Both the position numbers and the translations under genes were made by a program. Of a stretch of DNA of 64,000 nucleotides, positions 16,718 through 25,807 are shown in pieces. Within the stretch, counting starts at the first letter, position 1. Each line of letters opens with the position of its first letter. Source of the DNA: Coleofasciculus sp. FACHB-T130 (GTDB lineage: Bacteria; Cyanobacteriota; Cyanobacteriia; Cyanobacteriales; FACHB-T130); contig NZ_JACJOG010000034.1 in the NCBI RefSeq assembly GCF_014695375.1, positions 45,948 to 109,947 on the forward strand, given 5' to 3'. The notes under the pieces are model-generated. The model was given only the letters and a program-made list of their open reading frames with translations, searched no databases and was not told the origin of the DNA.

Positions 16718-17083
16718 CTAATCGGTTTCCACCAAAACGGTAACAGCCGCAACCGCGATCAGCATTTCGTCATTCTTATCATTGAGTGAGGCAATTGCTC
16801 GACCTTGAACAACCATTCCGCCAGACTCAACGGTAAGAGTTTTGCGACCAAAAGGTAACATAGCTAATACCTCTGCTTCCCGCACTTGCTCTGGGTAAGG
16901 CACTGCCACCTGTACTTCAACGATCATTTGATCGGGATCGCTTAAACCTGCAACTTCCCAGACACCTGGCAAAGCATTGTGAGCGATCGCATTCCTGACC
17001 GCCCTGGCTGCGGCAACAGTCGGTTCCTGTCCGTGCTGATCGATTCCCATCCCCATCTCGATAATTAAGCGTTTACGAGCCAC
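16718..17083 (-). CDS. Lin0512 family protein
   Basis: 121-residue protein recognised as the Lin0512 family: MARKRLIIEMGMGIDQHGQEPT at the start, the AARAVRNAIAHNALPG segment, and a C-terminal half of regular beta-strands. The biochemical function is not known. It starts at GTG (17083) behind an agaggag ribosome-binding site and begins 21 bp after the stop of the DhaM-HPr-EI gene, so the two are almost certainly cotranscribed. That link suggests a part in phosphotransferase- or dihydroxyacetone-related metabolism, but this is inference from position only. Confidence 0.8.
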   Translation of the reverse strand: MARKRLIIEMGMGIDQHGQEPTVAAARAVRNAIAHNALPGVWEVAGLSDPDQMIVEVQVAVPYPEQVREAEVLAMLPFGRKTLTVESGGMVVQGRAIASLNDKNDEMLIAVAAVTVLVETD

Positions 17084-17104
17084 CGTTACTCCTCTGACGA
17101 CACT

Positions 17105-19609
17105 TTATTTTTCCAACTGACCTGCAATATATTCTCTGACTTCTTTGGCTGAATCTAGCTGCAAGACAGCAGATGCGATCGCTTCCGCTTCATCCATCCT
17201 CAACTTTGAAATTGCTGCTTTTACTGTAGAAATGGCTGGGGAGTTCATACTGAATTCATCAACGCCCAATCCGACTAAAATAGGTGTCGCTAACTCTGAT
17301 GAAGCTAATTCGCCGCACACTCCCACCCAAATCCCAGCATGATGAGCTGCGGTAACAGTTTGCTGAATCATTCGCAGCACTGCTGGTTCAAAAGCATCAG
17401 CCAGAGTAGCCACTTTGGGATTTGTGCGATCGCTTGCCATGACATACTGGCTTAAATCATTGGTGCCAATACTAAAAAAATCCACCTCTGCTGCCAGTTT
17501 GTCAGCCATTGTCACCGCTGCTGGCACTTCCACCATGATTCCGACTTCCATTGCTTCATCAAAACTCATCCCCAAAGAGCGCAATTCTGTCTTAGCTGCG
17601 GCTAAAATCTCTTTGGCGGCGCGGATTTCTCTCACGGATGCCACCATCGGAAACATGACCTTAATAGGGTGTTTGTGACTGGCGCGTAAAATTGCCCGTA
17701 GCTGAGTTTTTAGTAAATCTGGGGAATCCAGTAAATAGCGAATTCCCCGCCATCCGAGGAAGGGATTGGCTTCTGGTGGCAAATCCAGGTAAGGGAGGGG
17801 TTTGTCTCCGCCAATATCGAGAGTGCGAATAATTAGGGGATGGGGGGATAGGATGGATGCGATCGCTTCATACGCTTCTCGTTGTTCTTCCTCAGTCGGG
17901 ACGCTGACTCGATCGAAATACAAAAATTCACTCCGCAGCAATCCCACCCCTTCTGCACCCGTACTTACAGCAATTTTGGCCTCTTGTATTGTCAAAATAT
18001 TTGCCATCACCTTAATTTGATGTCCGTCGTGGGTGATAGCGGGTTGCTGTGCAGCAGCTTGTAACGCTTGTTGTTGCGCCTGCTGGCGATTGCGTTTTGT
18101 TTGTAATTCTTGCAACTGCGTGTCGTCTGGTTGCACCCACACCTCGCCAGTTTCCCCATCCAAGGCGATGAGCGTGCCATTCTCCAAGCGCAGCAACTCA
18201 GCACCCACGCCTACAACCGCCGGAATGCCGAGCGATCGCGCTAAAATTCCACTGTGAGAAGTCGCACCACCTGCAACCGTACAAATTCCCAAAACTTTGC
18301 CGGGATTTAGTTGTGCCGTTTCAGAAGGAGTCAAGTCAGTCGCCACCAAAATCCCTGGTTCTGGCAAATTTATAGAAGCGGGTGCTGTACCTGTAAGCGA
18401 TCGCATCACTCGCTGTCCCACGTCAAAGACATCAGCGGCGCGTGCTTGTAAGTACGAGTCTGGCAAAGTTTCGTAAGCTGCAACTGTCTCATCGATAACA
18501 GTCTTCCAAGCTGCGGCAGCACTAAAATTTCGATCGAAAATCAGCTGGCGCGCGCGATCAATTACAAAGGGATCTTCTAAGCAAAGCAAATGAGCATCAA
18601 AAATCGCCGCTTGTGCTTCTCCCGCCGTAGCAGATATTTGGTGGCGGAGGGTTTGAATTTGATGACGAGTTTGCTCAATTGCTGTGTGTAACTGTTGCCA
18701 TTCCGCTTCGGGATTGTCTGCTTGCTGTTGTACGTTGAGAACGGTGGGTTGATAGATCGCAATATTGCCGATGGCAATACCCGCAGAGGCAGGAATCCCA
18801 GAAAACTGAGAATTGGAAATAGGGAATTGGGGTTGCTCCGGAAGCGGGGTTTCCCCACCTCGAACGTCTGCGACTGATTCCCCGAAGTTGTCTTCTACTA
18901 GCTGTTGCAAGGCTGCCAAGGCGGCTTGGGCATCCGCTCCAGAGGCAGCGATCGCTATCTCATTCCCTTGGCGGATGACCAGCGTAACGACTTGATTGAT
19001 GCTTTTACCATTGACCGATCCGCTGCTAGATGTGATGTTTTGTAACGTAATCTCAGATTGAAACTGGGAAGCGGTAGCAACAAATTTGGCAGCCGGACGG
19101 GCGTGCAAACCCATCTGATTTCGGACGGTGAGATGGATTACCTGACTTTGGGCACTTATTGGGGCACTTACCAATGCCCCGGCGGACTCCGAAGGATTAA
19201 TACCGGATAACTGGGAGGCTTTCGCTGCTAATGCTCCTCGTGCTTCGCGGATGACTTGCTCAATATTTGCACCGGATGCTGCTGTTACCGCTGCGGCGAT
19301 CGCTCCCTCTACCAGCGGTGCCTCGCAGAGCCTCACTTGATGCCGCCGTTCTTCTGGCAGAAACTCCAACGCCATTTCCGCACTCAGTACAGCACTCCCC
19401 AAATCCATCAAGATGAGGACGCCATCCTCACTGTAAACCGACTCAATCGCTTGATAAACCTGCATTACATCCGTACCAAAGGGATTTTCCGGATCGTCAA
19501 TTCCCGCTGCGAGAGCCAGCGACACGGCACCTTGAACCATTTGCTGCACTAACGCTTGCACTCCCTCTGCCAGCTTTCGACTATGCGATACGATGACAAT
19601 TCCCACCAT
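17105..19609 (-). CDS. DhaM-HPr-enzyme I fusion phosphotransferase
   Basis: 834 residues joining three phosphotransferase domains. Residues 1-130 are a DhaM/EIIA-Man type domain with the phosphorylated His at 9 (IVIVSHS). An HPr domain (about 150-245) has GLHARPA. Enzyme I follows, with its phospho-His in GGATSHSG, the PEP-binding core (GVGLLRSEF, DIGGDKPLPY, NDLSQY) and the catalytic Cys in GVCGEL. Such a protein takes phosphate from phosphoenolpyruvate and passes it along its own domains to a DhaL-DhaK dihydroxyacetone kinase; neither dhaK nor dhaL is in the window. I chose the ATG at 19609 because ggtggag precedes it and it puts the active His at position 9 as in DhaM; a longer start at 19684 would overlap the divergent gene. 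Confidence 0.92.
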   Translation of the reverse strand: MVGIVIVSHSRKLAEGVQALVQQMVQGAVSLALAAGIDDPENPFGTDVMQVYQAIESVYSEDGVLILMDLGSAVLSAEMALEFLPEERRHQVRLCEAPLVEGAIAAAVTAASGANIEQVIREARGALAAKASQLSGINPSESAGALVSAPISAQSQVIHLTVRNQMGLHARPAAKFVATASQFQSEITLQNITSSSGSVNGKSINQVVTLVIRQGNEIAIAASGADAQAALAALQQLVEDNFGESVADVRGGETPLPEQPQFPISNSQFSGIPASAGIAIGNIAIYQPTVLNVQQQADNPEAEWQQLHTAIEQTRHQIQTLRHQISATAGEAQAAIFDAHLLCLEDPFVIDRARQLIFDRNFSAAAAWKTVIDETVAAYETLPDSYLQARAADVFDVGQRVMRSLTGTAPASINLPEPGILVATDLTPSETAQLNPGKVLGICTVAGGATSHSGILARSLGIPAVVGVGAELLRLENGTLIALDGETGEVWVQPDDTQLQELQTKRNRQQAQQQALQAAAQQPAITHDGHQIKVMANILTIQEAKIAVSTGAEGVGLLRSEFLYFDRVSVPTEEEQREAYEAIASILSPHPLIIRTLDIGGDKPLPYLDLPPEANPFLGWRGIRYLLDSPDLLKTQLRAILRASHKHPIKVMFPMVASVREIRAAKEILAAAKTELRSLGMSFDEAMEVGIMVEVPAAVTMADKLAAEVDFFSIGTNDLSQYVMASDRTNPKVATLADAFEPAVLRMIQQTVTAAHHAGIWVGVCGELASSELATPILVGLGVDEFSMNSPAISTVKAAISKLRMDEAEAIASAVLQLDSAKEVREYIAGQLEK

Positions 19610-19675
19610 CTCTCCACCACTTCCTGAGATAACTCGCTCAATTATGTTAAGATTTATTAAAGAGCTTAGGATTTT

Positions 19676-20347
19676 ATGACTCATCCCAGCTTAGAAAATA
19701 TTGGTGCCCAGCTAGAAAGTCCGAATTCACGCGATCGCATGTTGGCGCTTGCCTCTTTGCGTGAAGTATCGGCAGATGACGCTGTACCCCTGATCAAAAA
19801 GGTTTTAGACGACGAAAACCTGCAAATTCGCTCAATGGCGGTGTTTGCACTGGGTCTTAAACCGACCGAAGAATGCTTTCCGATTCTCGTGAAATTGCTA
19901 GAAACTGACCCCGACTACGGGATTCGCGCCGACGCCGCTGGTGCCTTAGGTTACCTGTGCGATATCAGAGGATTTGAACCCTTGGTGCGAGCGTTTTACG
20001 AAGATACCGATTGGCTCGTGCGTTTCAGCGCTGCCGTTAGTTTGGGCAATTTAAAAGATCCCCGCGCTTTCGACGTACTGGTTCGGGCGTTAGATAGCGA
20101 AGAAGTCGTGTTGCAACAGGCAGCGATCGCGGCACTTGGTGAAATTAAAGCAGTAGGAGCCGTCGATCAAATCCTTCGCTTTGCCCAAGCTGAGGATTGG
20201 CTTGTCCGTCAGCGGCTTGCCGAAGCCCTAGGACACTTGCCCAGCGCGAAGAGTATCTCAGCCCTCAATTACCTGGAAAAAGACCGTCATCCCCACGTTG
20301 CTACCGCTGCCACCATCTCCCTGAAGCGGCTATCTGAAAACAATTAA
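19676..20347 (+). CDS. HEAT-repeat protein, NblB/CpcE-type
   Basis: 223 residues made almost wholly of five to six HEAT (PBS-lyase type) repeats, for example IRSMAVFALG, IRADAAGALGYL, VRFSAAVSLGNL, LQQAAIAALGEI and VRQRLAEALGHL at roughly 31-residue spacing. The length and the simple repeat build match the cyanobacterial NblB-like proteins tied to phycobilisome breakdown and chromophore handling, and CpcE/CpcF lyase subunits are more distant relatives. It is transcribed away from the DhaM-HPr-EI gene across a 66-bp gap and faces an RTX gene across a hairpin terminator. A phycobilisome role is supported by family resemblance and by the cpcS gene nearby; a general scaffold role cannot be excluded. 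Confidence 0.8.
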   Translation: MTHPSLENIGAQLESPNSRDRMLALASLREVSADDAVPLIKKVLDDENLQIRSMAVFALGLKPTEECFPILVKLLETDPDYGIRADAAGALGYLCDIRGFEPLVRAFYEDTDWLVRFSAAVSLGNLKDPRAFDVLVRALDSEEVVLQQAAIAALGEIKAVGAVDQILRFAQAEDWLVRQRLAEALGHLPSAKSISALNYLEKDRHPHVATAATISLKRLSENN

Positions 20348-20354
20348 AAATTAG

Positions 20355-20388
20355 AAATTAAAAATGGGGGATTCTCCATTTTTAATTT
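20355..20388. terminator. Bidirectional hairpin between HEAT and RTX genes
   Basis: Perfect 13-bp inverted repeat aaattaaaaatgg/ccatttttaattt (20355-20367 and 20376-20388) with an 8-base loop, between two convergent genes. The AT-rich arms supply a T-run in both directions. A very similar hairpin follows cpcS. Confidence 0.65.
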
Positions 20389-20411
20389 TTAATGGGAACA
20401 TTTTTAATTGC

Positions 20412-20936
20412 TTACAGCCAGTGAGCGACGGAAAACAAGCCATCTTCTACCTGAATATGCTCCACACCGCGCATCTTGACGATGGGCTGTCCCTGATATG
20501 ATACGCACAGCCAACCACCGATGACGAAATCAACCGTAATCTCATTCGAGAAGATTTCGTCTAATCGTAGGATATCGATTCCCGACTCATCCTCAATGGT
20601 GTCAAAACCATCGCCGGGAGCGTAAATATAGACATCATTGCCGGGACCCCCATCTAAGCGATCGTCCCCTTCGCCGCCAACCAAGACATCGTCACCGTTG
20701 CCTCCGAATAAGCGATCGCGCTCCGAACCCCCCAGTAAAAAGTCATCCCCACCTTCGCCATACAGGGAATCCTCGTCCTCTCCCCCTTGAATCAGGTCAT
20801 TTCCTTGCCCACCGTGGATGATATCGTTGCCTGACTTGCCAACCAGGGTATCGTCGCCAGCATACCCAAAAATAACATCGTCGCACTGGGTAGCTTCAAT
20901 GTAGTCATCGCTGGGAGTGCCATGAATTCTAGACAT
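20412..20936 (-). CDS. Small RTX calcium-binding protein
   Basis: 174 residues. Residues about 20-105 hold some eight or nine glycine/aspartate-rich nonapeptide repeats of the GGxGxDxLx type (GGQGNDLIQGG, GGNGDDVLVGG, GGPGNDVYIY), which fold into a calcium-filled parallel beta-roll. The last 70 residues form the cap often seen after RTX repeats (GDGFDTIEDESGIDILRL). There is no N-terminal signal; RTX proteins normally leave the cell through type I secretion guided by the C-terminus, but no secretion genes are nearby. The function is unknown, and no enzymatic domain is present. It is transcribed toward the HEAT-protein gene. Confidence 0.85.
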   Translation of the reverse strand: MSRIHGTPSDDYIEATQCDDVIFGYAGDDTLVGKSGNDIIHGGQGNDLIQGGEDEDSLYGEGGDDFLLGGSERDRLFGGNGDDVLVGGEGDDRLDGGPGNDVYIYAPGDGFDTIEDESGIDILRLDEIFSNEITVDFVIGGWLCVSYQGQPIVKMRGVEHIQVEDGLFSVAHWL

Positions 20937-21073
20937 GATGCAGGTTTACTCATCCGAAAACTCTTTAACCTTTTATAAAGTAGAGGTCAGCGGTTATCAC
21001 TCTCTCTAGCGACTGGTCAATCTAAGATATTGAAAGTGATGTTAAAAATTATTAGTCCAGAAGAGTTTGATTC

Positions 21074-21634
21074 ATGGATATTCAAGAGTTTTTCCAGCTG
21101 AGTGCAGGCAAATGGTTTTCCCAGCGGACTAGTCACCATCTGGCTTTCAAGCAAGCCGAAAGTGGCAAGTCAGACATCAAGATCGAGATGCTCTCGGCAG
21201 AAGATCCGGAAGTGATCAAGCTCTGCGAACAGTACGAAGTTAACCCAGCATTAGCTTGGGGAGGCGCTCGCGTTAGCTGGGATGGCACGATGGAGTGGGA
21301 TCAAGAAAAGCACGCAGGTTCTAGCGTTCTCGTCCCGATTCCCGACCCGGAGAAGCCGAATGAAGGTCAGTTGCTGCGCGACATGGGCTATGCCGAAAAA
21401 GCTTCGGTCGCCGGTCGCTATGTCATCGGTAGCGATAATTCATTCACGCTGATTACCGAGTATGAAACGATGTACTCGGAAGAACGCATCTGGTTTGCTA
21501 GCGAAAACTTGCGGCTACGAGCCAGCATTTTAAAGCGATTTGGCGGCTTCTCAATGGCTTCTTTTTGCTCAGAAATTCGCATGGGCGTCGCAAAGCCACA
21601 AGAAAAAGCCGCTGACACCGTCGCCAACACTTAA
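21074..21634 (+). CDS. cpcS: Phycobiliprotein chromophore lyase, CpcS/CpeS family
   Basis: 186 residues that match the S-type bilin lyase family over their full length: [20 protein letters not shown] at the N-terminus, then [15 protein letters not shown] and the C-terminal [16 protein letters not shown]. These small lipocalin-fold (beta-barrel) proteins attach phycocyanobilin or related bilins to Cys-84-type sites on phycobiliprotein subunits. The strongly conserved N-terminus suggests the CpcS-I group with broad substrate range. The gene stands alone, with the HEAT protein about 730 bp upstream on the same strand, and is closed by a 14-bp hairpin that it shares with the convergent gene downstream. 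Confidence 0.92.
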   Translation: MDIQEFFQLSAGKWFSQRTSHHLAFKQAESGKSDIKIEMLSAEDPEVIKLCEQYEVNPALAWGGARVSWDGTMEWDQEKHAGSSVLVPIPDPEKPNEGQLLRDMGYAEKASVAGRYVIGSDNSFTLITEYETMYSEERIWFASENLRLRASILKRFGGFSMASFCSEIRMGVAKPQEKAADTVANT

Positions 21635-21668
21635 AAATTAAAAATGAGGATTGTTCATTTTTAATTTT
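21634..21668. terminator. Bidirectional hairpin after cpcS
   Basis: Perfect 14-bp inverted repeat aaaattaaaaatga/tcatttttaatttt (21634-21647 and 21655-21668) with a 7-base loop, starting at the cpcS stop codon and 15 bp from the stop of the convergent gene. It closely resembles the hairpin at 20355-20388, so both may descend from one dispersed palindrome used as a terminator. Confidence 0.65.
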
Positions 21669-21682
21669 CCGTTTTCAAGGGC

Positions 21683-22396
21683 TTAAGTCTCTTCATCACT
21701 CTGAGCAACGGCTTTGAGTTTTTGGTAAAAATCTGAGTCATCTGCCGTTGGGATGAATTGGTGTATTGGTCGCTTGCTGACATCCCAGCGCGACCAATTT
21801 GCTTGATAATTTTTGTGGCTAGAACGCAGCGCAAGGCTGGCGTTGGCGTCTTCTGAATTGGCAACGTCCCTAGGGTTGTCCGTGTTTGTCGGTTCTGACA
21901 GGACGGAAGCAGCAGCCTCCTCTGGGGACGGCGTCTGGGCGATCGCAATTGGGTGGGCGATCGCGATCGCCTCGTCACTGGCACCCACAGATGCTTCCGT
22001 TGAGGATGAATAAACTGGATTTATCGCGTCTTTCGCCTTGACTCGCTCTAAACTTGGCTCAGGGTTAGAAGCTAAGGTTGCTGGTAGCGGATCGGCTGCT
22101 TCCGTCAAATTTTGGGGAAAATTGCGGCAAACCAAGCGCTCAAAATCATAGTTAAAGTGATACAGGGCTTGACCGCGCCGAGACCAGAAATTTAAGATTT
22201 GCTCGACAGAAATCGCTTTGTAACGTCCCTGATAAAGCGCCTCAATCACGGCTAGAGGCACCCAGTCGGCACCAAAGTCGCGAACCCAATGGGCTACCAA
22301 TTCCTCAGCCGTGTAACCCCTAATCAGTTCAAAACAATAGTAAAGAAGCAGCGTCGTTGCGTAGGCAGTAGCTGAGTCTTGTGTTGACTCTGTCAT
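21683..22396 (-). CDS. Conserved cyanobacterial protein of unknown function
   Basis: 237 residues, not assigned to a family. Residues 1-100 look like a compact helical domain (LLLYYCFELIRGYTAEELVAHW, VPLAVIEALYQGRYKAISVEQIL). Residues about 105-195 are a low-complexity Ala/Ser/Pro-rich linker, part of which (IAIAHPIAIA) is encoded by adjacent HIP1 octamers. The last 35 residues (WDVSKRPIHQFIPTADDSDFYQKLKAV) are again ordered in style and look conserved. There is no signal peptide or membrane segment, so it should be cytoplasmic. It converges with cpcS. The domain-linker-short-motif layout suggests a scaffold or adaptor, which is only a guess. Confidence 0.7.
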   Translation of the reverse strand: MTESTQDSATAYATTLLLYYCFELIRGYTAEELVAHWVRDFGADWVPLAVIEALYQGRYKAISVEQILNFWSRRGQALYHFNYDFERLVCRNFPQNLTEAADPLPATLASNPEPSLERVKAKDAINPVYSSSTEASVGASDEAIAIAHPIAIAQTPSPEEAAASVLSEPTNTDNPRDVANSEDANASLALRSSHKNYQANWSRWDVSKRPIHQFIPTADDSDFYQKLKAVAQSDEET

Positions 22397-22594
22397 CAGA
22401 AGTTAACTTGGCAGACCAGAAATAATATTAATCGCAGATTAGCGTTTAGCTGTCATCGGTCATTAGTCAGTGGTGATATTTATATCTTGCACTCTCAGCA
22501 CTCGTTCAGGAGAAGTATTGGACAAAAAGGGCATTTGCCTACGGGCGATAATTTATTGCGATCGCCCAAGATTTTTGTCCGAAGGCGAAAGCCC

Positions 22595-24655
22595 CTAGGA
22601 AGCAGGCAATCGCCCAGTGGCGACTAATGCCTGATAAACCATAGCAGCTGCCTCGGCTCGTGTGGCTTCTCGATTTGGGTTAAGTTGTGCGGGTGCCGGG
22701 TGGTTCACAATGATACCTCTTTGTGTAGCAGCAGCAACAGCAGGGCGGGCATAGGCGGGAATCGCTGCGCGGTCTTCGTACTTGTCTAAGAGTTTTTCAT
22801 CCCCAGAGGCAAAGCCCAATCCACTCACCAGAGAAACAATCAGCTGGACTCTCAGAACCGGCTGCTGAGGGCGGAAAGTTTGGTCGGGAAAGCCGGTAAT
22901 GAAGCCACCGCTATAAGCTTGTTGAATCACCGCCTGCGCCCAAAAAGTCGGGGGGATATCGGTAAACTGGATGGCTGGGCGTTTGGAAGTGGGGTTAAAA
23001 GCTTTCACTAATAAAGCCGCAAATCCCGCCCGATTCAGTCGATCGTCTGGCTTGAAAGTGCCATCGGCAAAGCCACCCAGCAGGTTTTGATTTGCCAATC
23101 CTCGAATGGAATTCTCTGCCCAGTGTCCCTGAATGTCGCTGAAGCTGGGAAGGGAGGAGTCGGGATTCACCTCCGGATTGACAATATAGGGAGAAGCGAT
23201 CGCCTTGACTTCCCCAGTTGTTACCAATGCCTGATAGATGAGTGCGGCAACTTCAGCGCGGGTAATGTCTCGCATCGGTTCGAGTTGTTGAACTTGGGGA
23301 TAATTCACCACCATGCGCCTCGTCGTGGCAACAGCGACGGCATCTGTGGCGTAGCTAGGAATTTGAGCGCGATCGCCATAAACTCCCAAGACGCTAGAAT
23401 TACCCCCCGTAAGTGCTAAACCACTGACTAAAGATGCGATCGCTTGCACCCGCGTCAGATTTTGCCCCGGTCGAAAGGTGTTATCTGGAAACCCAGAGAT
23501 AAAACCCATCGATGCAGCCTTCGCGATCGCCCCCGCCGCCCAAAAATCTGCTGGAATATCCTTGAAACTGCTCTGATTTCCCGGTCGTGGCGGCAAGTTA
23601 AAGGTTTTCGCGATCGCTGCGGCATATTGGGCGCGAGTCATTGCCGCTTCTGGCTGAAACGTCCCATCCGGGAAGCCACTCATCAGATTTTTCGCCACTA
23701 GCGCCTGAATAAACGCTTCCGCCCAATAACCGGCAACATCGCTAAACTGGGCGGGTCCCATTGTAAAAGTAGAACCAGCAACCGTCGCCGCCACAAATTC
23801 CACCGTTCCCTGCACCCGCACTGGATTCAGCTGATTTCCCGCTGAGACGACCGCGAACCGCGTCAGATTTTGCAGATCGACTTCCCCGTTATCCCGCAAA
23901 ATATTACCCGCTGGCTCTTGACGGCTCCCTAGCTGTGGTTTTGCCCCATCATTGATAACTAGCCCCGCTTGTGTATTTTTCTCAATGAGATTGCGACGCA
24001 GCACCGGGGTCGCGTCACGAGACAGAAAAATCCCCGCCCGATTCGCAAAAATCTTATTATCGGTAATTAGGGGAGCCGCTTGATCTCCAATCAAAATCCC
24101 GTAACCCGTTCTCTCTGCCACATTCCGACGCACTTCCCCCTTGGCATTGCGGACGAGAGAAAGACCTGTGGAGGCATTTTGGGTAAATACATTATCTAAA
24201 ATTGCCGGTTTCGCAGTACCCGTGACAAAGACGCCATCGCGACTGCAACTGGTAAAGGTATTATTCGCCAGCCTTGGCGATGTCGATTCTATCCAAACCC
24301 CTGTCCCCTTCGCCCCCCGATTCGTCACTGAGACTCCCCGCAGTTGGGCATCCGTTTCCAGCCGCAGGGTAATATTTTGGGAGCCAAAGCTTGGGCTAAT
24401 ATATTCCCCACTGCCTTCGATTTGAATTCCCTTGCCTTTGCTGGATTCATTCCCTACCACCGTCACCCCAGCCGGGATTACCAGAGGAAATACTTCTCCC
24501 CCTGCCGCATTGTAAATCCCAGATGCCAACTGAATCGAAGTTCCGGCTTGAGCCTGCTTCAGGGCACGAGTCAGCGTCTTCAGTGGGGCAGATGAGTTCC
24601 CGACACTGTTATCTTTGCCAGTTGCTGGGTTGACATAAAGCATTGGTTGACCCAT
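22595..24655 (-). CDS. Parallel beta-helix protein with SLH repeats
   Basis: 686 residues. Residues 1-290 form a right-handed parallel beta-helix of the DUF1565/NosD style (YVNPATGKDNSVGNSSAPLKTL, then repeated N-x-I/F turns such as PRLANNTFTSC, PAILDNVFTQN, PLITDNKIFAN, PVLRRNLIEKN). The rest carries about six S-layer homology motifs in two sets of three, recognisable by FSDVAGYWAEAFIQAL, GFPDGTFQPEAAMTRAQ and similar. SLH motifs bind cell-wall polymers, and in cyanobacteria they often occur in outer-envelope proteins; the helix could bind or cut polysaccharide. No signal peptide is visible at either ATG (24655 or 24643), which is odd for a surface protein. It is divergent from the ABC transporter genes. 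Confidence 0.88.
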   Translation of the reverse strand: MGQPMLYVNPATGKDNSVGNSSAPLKTLTRALKQAQAGTSIQLASGIYNAAGGEVFPLVIPAGVTVVGNESSKGKGIQIEGSGEYISPSFGSQNITLRLETDAQLRGVSVTNRGAKGTGVWIESTSPRLANNTFTSCSRDGVFVTGTAKPAILDNVFTQNASTGLSLVRNAKGEVRRNVAERTGYGILIGDQAAPLITDNKIFANRAGIFLSRDATPVLRRNLIEKNTQAGLVINDGAKPQLGSRQEPAGNILRDNGEVDLQNLTRFAVVSAGNQLNPVRVQGTVEFVAATVAGSTFTMGPAQFSDVAGYWAEAFIQALVAKNLMSGFPDGTFQPEAAMTRAQYAAAIAKTFNLPPRPGNQSSFKDIPADFWAAGAIAKAASMGFISGFPDNTFRPGQNLTRVQAIASLVSGLALTGGNSSVLGVYGDRAQIPSYATDAVAVATTRRMVVNYPQVQQLEPMRDITRAEVAALIYQALVTTGEVKAIASPYIVNPEVNPDSSLPSFSDIQGHWAENSIRGLANQNLLGGFADGTFKPDDRLNRAGFAALLVKAFNPTSKRPAIQFTDIPPTFWAQAVIQQAYSGGFITGFPDQTFRPQQPVLRVQLIVSLVSGLGFASGDEKLLDKYEDRAAIPAYARPAVAAATQRGIIVNHPAPAQLNPNREATRAEAAAMVYQALVATGRLPAS

Positions 24656-24710
24656 AAAGTAAAGAGTTTTGAATTTAGTCCTTTGTCATTTGTCCTTAGT
24701 TGTTTGCTTT

Positions 24711-24752
24711 TGACCAATGACCAATAACCAATGACCAATGACCGATGACCCA
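24711..24752. repeat. Heptamer tandem repeat (tgaccaa)6
   Basis: Six 7-bp units: tgaccaa, tgaccaa, taaccaa, tgaccaa, tgaccga, tgaccca. The array ends two bases before the ATG of the ABC ATPase gene, so it forms the leader in place of a normal ribosome-binding site. It is an STRR-type repeat of the kind known in filamentous cyanobacteria. Confidence 0.85.
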
Positions 24753-24754
24753 TA

Positions 24755-25807
24755 ATGATCGAAGTTGAAAATTTAAGCAAAATCTATGGCGCGACCCCAG
24801 CCATTCAGGATGTCACCTTTAATGTGGAACCTGGGGAAATTTTGGGCTTTTTGGGGCCGAATGGTGCCGGAAAAACGACAACCATGCGGATTTTGGCGGG
24901 ATATCTACCCGCTTCCAGTGGGACTGCCCGGATTGCTGGGTACGATGTGCATGAAGATTTAATGGCGGTACGGCGGCGGATTGGATATTTACCGGAGACG
25001 CCACCTTTGTATCCTGACATGAGCGTGGAGGGATTTTTGCATTTTGTGGCGCGGCTAAAGGGGGTTCCCGGACGCGATCGCAAATCCCAAGTAAATTCAG
25101 CAATGGAACGCTGCAACCTCACCGAAAAACGCAAGGTACTCATCCGCAAGCTTTCTAAAGGCTTCCGCCAACGGGTTGGCATTGCCCAAGCGATCGTCCA
25201 CGACCCACCCGCGATTATTCTAGATGAACCCACGGTTGGTCTCGACCCTCGGCAAATTATCGAGGTTCGCAACTTAATTAAAAGCCTTGCCGGTAGCCAC
25301 ACAATCATTCTCTCTACCCATATTTTGCCGGAAGTTAGTATGACTTGCAGCCGAGTGGCAATTATCAATCGCGGTCGGCTTGTAGCAACGAATAGCCCGG
25401 AAAATCTGGTAGCACAGCTAGCGGGCGGATCGGGCTATGAGTTGGAAATCGACGGGGATGTAGAAGCTGTGCAACATATGCTCTTAGTTTTGCCCGGAGT
25501 TCGTTTTGTCGAATCCATCCCCAGCCAGGAATTACCGCCCAATCGCACTCTTATCCGTGTAGTATCAGAACCGGGTACAGAACCGGCGCGTGATATTGCT
25601 GCGGTTTTAATTGGGGCGGGGGTGGCATTGTATGAAATGCGACGCACTCGCGCTAGTCTTGAGGACGTGTTTATCGAACTGACAACCCAAGAAAAGGTCG
25701 TCGATATGGATACGGATGAAACCGATGGCAATGGGACATCCCCTCCCTCGCCAGCAGAAGCTGCTGTCATTGTTGCCACAGATGAGCAATCTGGAGGAGT
25801 TGAATAA
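24755..25807 (+). CDS. ABC transporter ATPase, GldA-type
   Basis: 350-residue ATP-binding subunit of an ABC-2 transporter. Walker A is GPNGAGKTT near residue 34, the signature is LSKGFRQRVG near 136, and Walker B is AIILDEPT near 153 followed by the H-loop STHILPE. After the 230-residue ATPase domain is a C-terminal extension typical of GldA/NatA-like ATPases, ending in an acidic tail. The stop codon abuts the start of the permease gene (TAA then ATG), so they are cotranslated. With the permease, the GldG-like and the DUF4340 genes it forms a set like gldA-gldF-gldG of gliding bacteria, also widespread in cyanobacteria without proven substrate. Confidence 0.9.
   Translation: MIEVENLSKIYGATPAIQDVTFNVEPGEILGFLGPNGAGKTTTMRILAGYLPASSGTARIAGYDVHEDLMAVRRRIGYLPETPPLYPDMSVEGFLHFVARLKGVPGRDRKSQVNSAMERCNLTEKRKVLIRKLSKGFRQRVGIAQAIVHDPPAIILDEPTVGLDPRQIIEVRNLIKSLAGSHTIILSTHILPEVSMTCSRVAIINRGRLVATNSPENLVAQLAGGSGYELEIDGDVEAVQHMLLVLPGVRFVESIPSQELPPNRTLIRVVSEPGTEPARDIAAVLIGAGVALYEMRRTRASLEDVFIELTTQEKVVDMDTDETDGNGTSPPSPAEAAVIVATDEQSGGVE

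Noticed and set aside
24805..25368. 187-codon minus-strand frame opposite the ABC ATPase gene
   Set aside because: The plus strand encodes a complete ABC ATPase with all motifs; the antisense frame has no family features.
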